DNA of 16,436 nucleotides from the NCBI GenBank assembly GCA_023228725.1, contig JALOAQ010000066.1, forward strand, positions 1-16,436, given 5' to 3'. Numbering within the stretch: position 1 is the first letter of the stretch; each line of letters opens with the position of its first letter. Source of the stretch: Bacteroidales bacterium. GTDB taxonomy: Bacteria; Bacteroidota; Bacteroidia; Bacteroidales; ML635J-15. Below, one piece after another: positions 15,512 to 16,436 of this stretch. Under the pieces are notes generated by a model. That model was not told the origin of the DNA. It ran no database searches and saw only the letters and a program-made list of their open reading frames with translations. Position numbers and translations under genes: made by a program.

Positions 15512-16436
15512 ATGATTAATAGAATTTACAATTTTCTACCTCCATTTTTAAAACGTTTTGTTGTTTTTATACACCGCGAGTTTAGGTTGATTATTTTTGA
15601 TTTAAGAAAAAACAAAAATTATAAAAATTGTTCTAAAATTTCTAAAAAGGTTTTTGAAGAATTTAATCAATCACGGCACTATGGACCATTAAAAGAGATA
15701 TGTTATGCTCCACATACAAGTATGTTTTTTTCTCGTTCAGGACTCGTTTCTCCTTGTTATGCTTCCTATAATGACAATTCTTCACATATTTCTAAAAATT
15801 CAATAAAAGACATTTGGTTTTCAGGGAGTATAAATGAAATAAGAAAACAACATTCTACTTGTGATTTATCCATATCATGCGGTTTTTGTGAAAATTTACT
15901 GAATTCAGCTTCTTATAAAACAGCATTAATTAATAAATATGAACACTATGCTTTTTCAAAATCCAAATATCCAAAAATTATGGAGTTTGAGCTTTCAAAC
16001 AAATGTAATTTAGCTTGTATAATGTGCGATGCAAACTTATCTTCAAGTATAGAAAAAAAAGAAAAAAACGAAATTACAGAAAATAAATTTTATAAGGAAA
16101 AGTTTTTTGAAGAATTAAAAGAATTTATTCCACATTTACAACTTGCAGAATTTACTGGTGGCGACCCTTTTATGATTGAAGAATATTACAGAATTTGGGA
16201 TATGATAGTTGAATTAAATCCAAAATGTAAAATTTTAATAACTACAAACGCAAATACAATGAATCCGAGAATTGAGGAATTAATGAATAAGCATAAAAAC
16301 TTAAATTTTAATATCTCGATTGACTCATTAGAAAAAGAAAATTATGAAAAAATTCGAGTGAATGGAAATTTTGATTATGCAATAAAAAATATTCAAAAAT
16401 TTATCAATTATTGCAAAAAGAATAAAACTCATCTAA
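15512..16436 (+). CDS. Radical SAM protein with N-terminal twitch/SPASM-like region (3' truncated)
   Basis: The frame opens with ATG at 15512 (an in-frame TAA lies just upstream at 15503-15505) and is still open at the window end: 308 complete codons. The radical SAM motif is ELSNKCNLACIMCD, with Cys165, Cys169 and Cys172 in the CxxxCxxC spacing that holds the 4Fe-4S cluster. FTGGDPF at about 214-220 is the GGEP-type SAM-binding strand, and ILITTNAN and FNISIDSL are later barrel strands. The first ~130 residues carry Cys64, Cys82, Cys117, Cys123 and Cys126, with GLVSPCY, SIKDIWFSGSINEIR and CGFC. This is the pattern of a twitch/SPASM auxiliary Fe-S region, here placed before the barrel, as in the 'twitch domain-containing radical SAM protein' group. 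Substrate is unknown; relatives are often in polysaccharide or peptide-modification clusters, and the next genes to the right would tell. Confidence 0.85.
   Translation, partial: MINRIYNFLPPFLKRFVVFIHREFRLIIFDLRKNKNYKNCSKISKKVFEEFNQSRHYGPLKEICYAPHTSMFFSRSGLVSPCYASYNDNSSHISKNSIKDIWFSGSINEIRKQHSTCDLSISCGFCENLLNSASYKTALINKYEHYAFSKSKYPKIMEFELSNKCNLACIMCDANLSSSIEKKEKNEITENKFYKEKFFEELKEFIPHLQLAEFTGGDPFMIEEYYRIWDMIVELNPKCKILITTNANTMNPRIEELMNKHKNLNFNISIDSLEKENYEKIRVNGNFDYAIKNIQKFINYCKKNKTHL

Overview
This is a very AT-rich stretch from a member of the Bacteroidota. The evidence is two proteins with type IX secretion (T9SS) C-terminal sorting domains, many lipoproteins with N-terminal lipoboxes, a TonB-dependent receptor paired with a surface beta-propeller lipoprotein, PEGA, DUF1343 and DUF4465 family proteins, and candidate promoters of the Bacteroidota TAnnTTTG type. 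No rRNA, tRNA, CRISPR array, integrase or insertion sequence is visible. The genes look chromosomal and mostly housekeeping or envelope-related.

Layout. (1) Positions 1-4694, + strand: a tightly packed operon of a DUF4465 protein (5' end cut off), a second T9SS-exported surface protein, a BtuB-like TonB-dependent receptor and a BtuG-like beta-propeller lipoprotein. This combination matches the corrinoid (vitamin B12) capture loci of Bacteroidota. Two of the partners carry T9SS sorting domains. (2) Positions 4695-4900: a small array of four exact-length 16-bp tandem repeats enclosed by a 9-bp inverted repeat, next to an imperfect hairpin. (3) Positions 4901-7285, +: a polytopic GT-C/TMTC-like membrane protein with C-terminal TPRs. 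(4) Positions 7297-12138, - strand: a probable four-gene operon transcribed DUF1343/NamZ lipoprotein, MltG, a PEGA-repeat protein, and a small lipoprotein. The first two cut peptidoglycan glycan strands, so the operon is probably about cell-wall turnover and the envelope. (5) Positions about 12190-12637: a 450-bp gap without a convincing gene. It holds a block of clearly higher GC that is open in two overlapping minus-strand frames, possibly a dispersed repeat or decayed gene. (6) Positions 12638-14785, +: an exported prolyl oligopeptidase, closed by a strong intrinsic terminator. (7) Positions 14909-15451, +: a small lipocalin-like lipoprotein. (8) Positions 15512-16436, +: a radical SAM enzyme running off the right edge. 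Its cysteine-rich twitch/SPASM-like region lies N-terminal to the radical SAM domain.

How they fit together: nearly all the products act in or outside the cell envelope. The B12-type locus would capture a scarce cofactor at the surface (T9SS proteins and BtuG-like lipoprotein) and pass it to the TonB-powered receptor. The minus-strand operon would trim and recycle peptidoglycan. The remaining genes are independent units.
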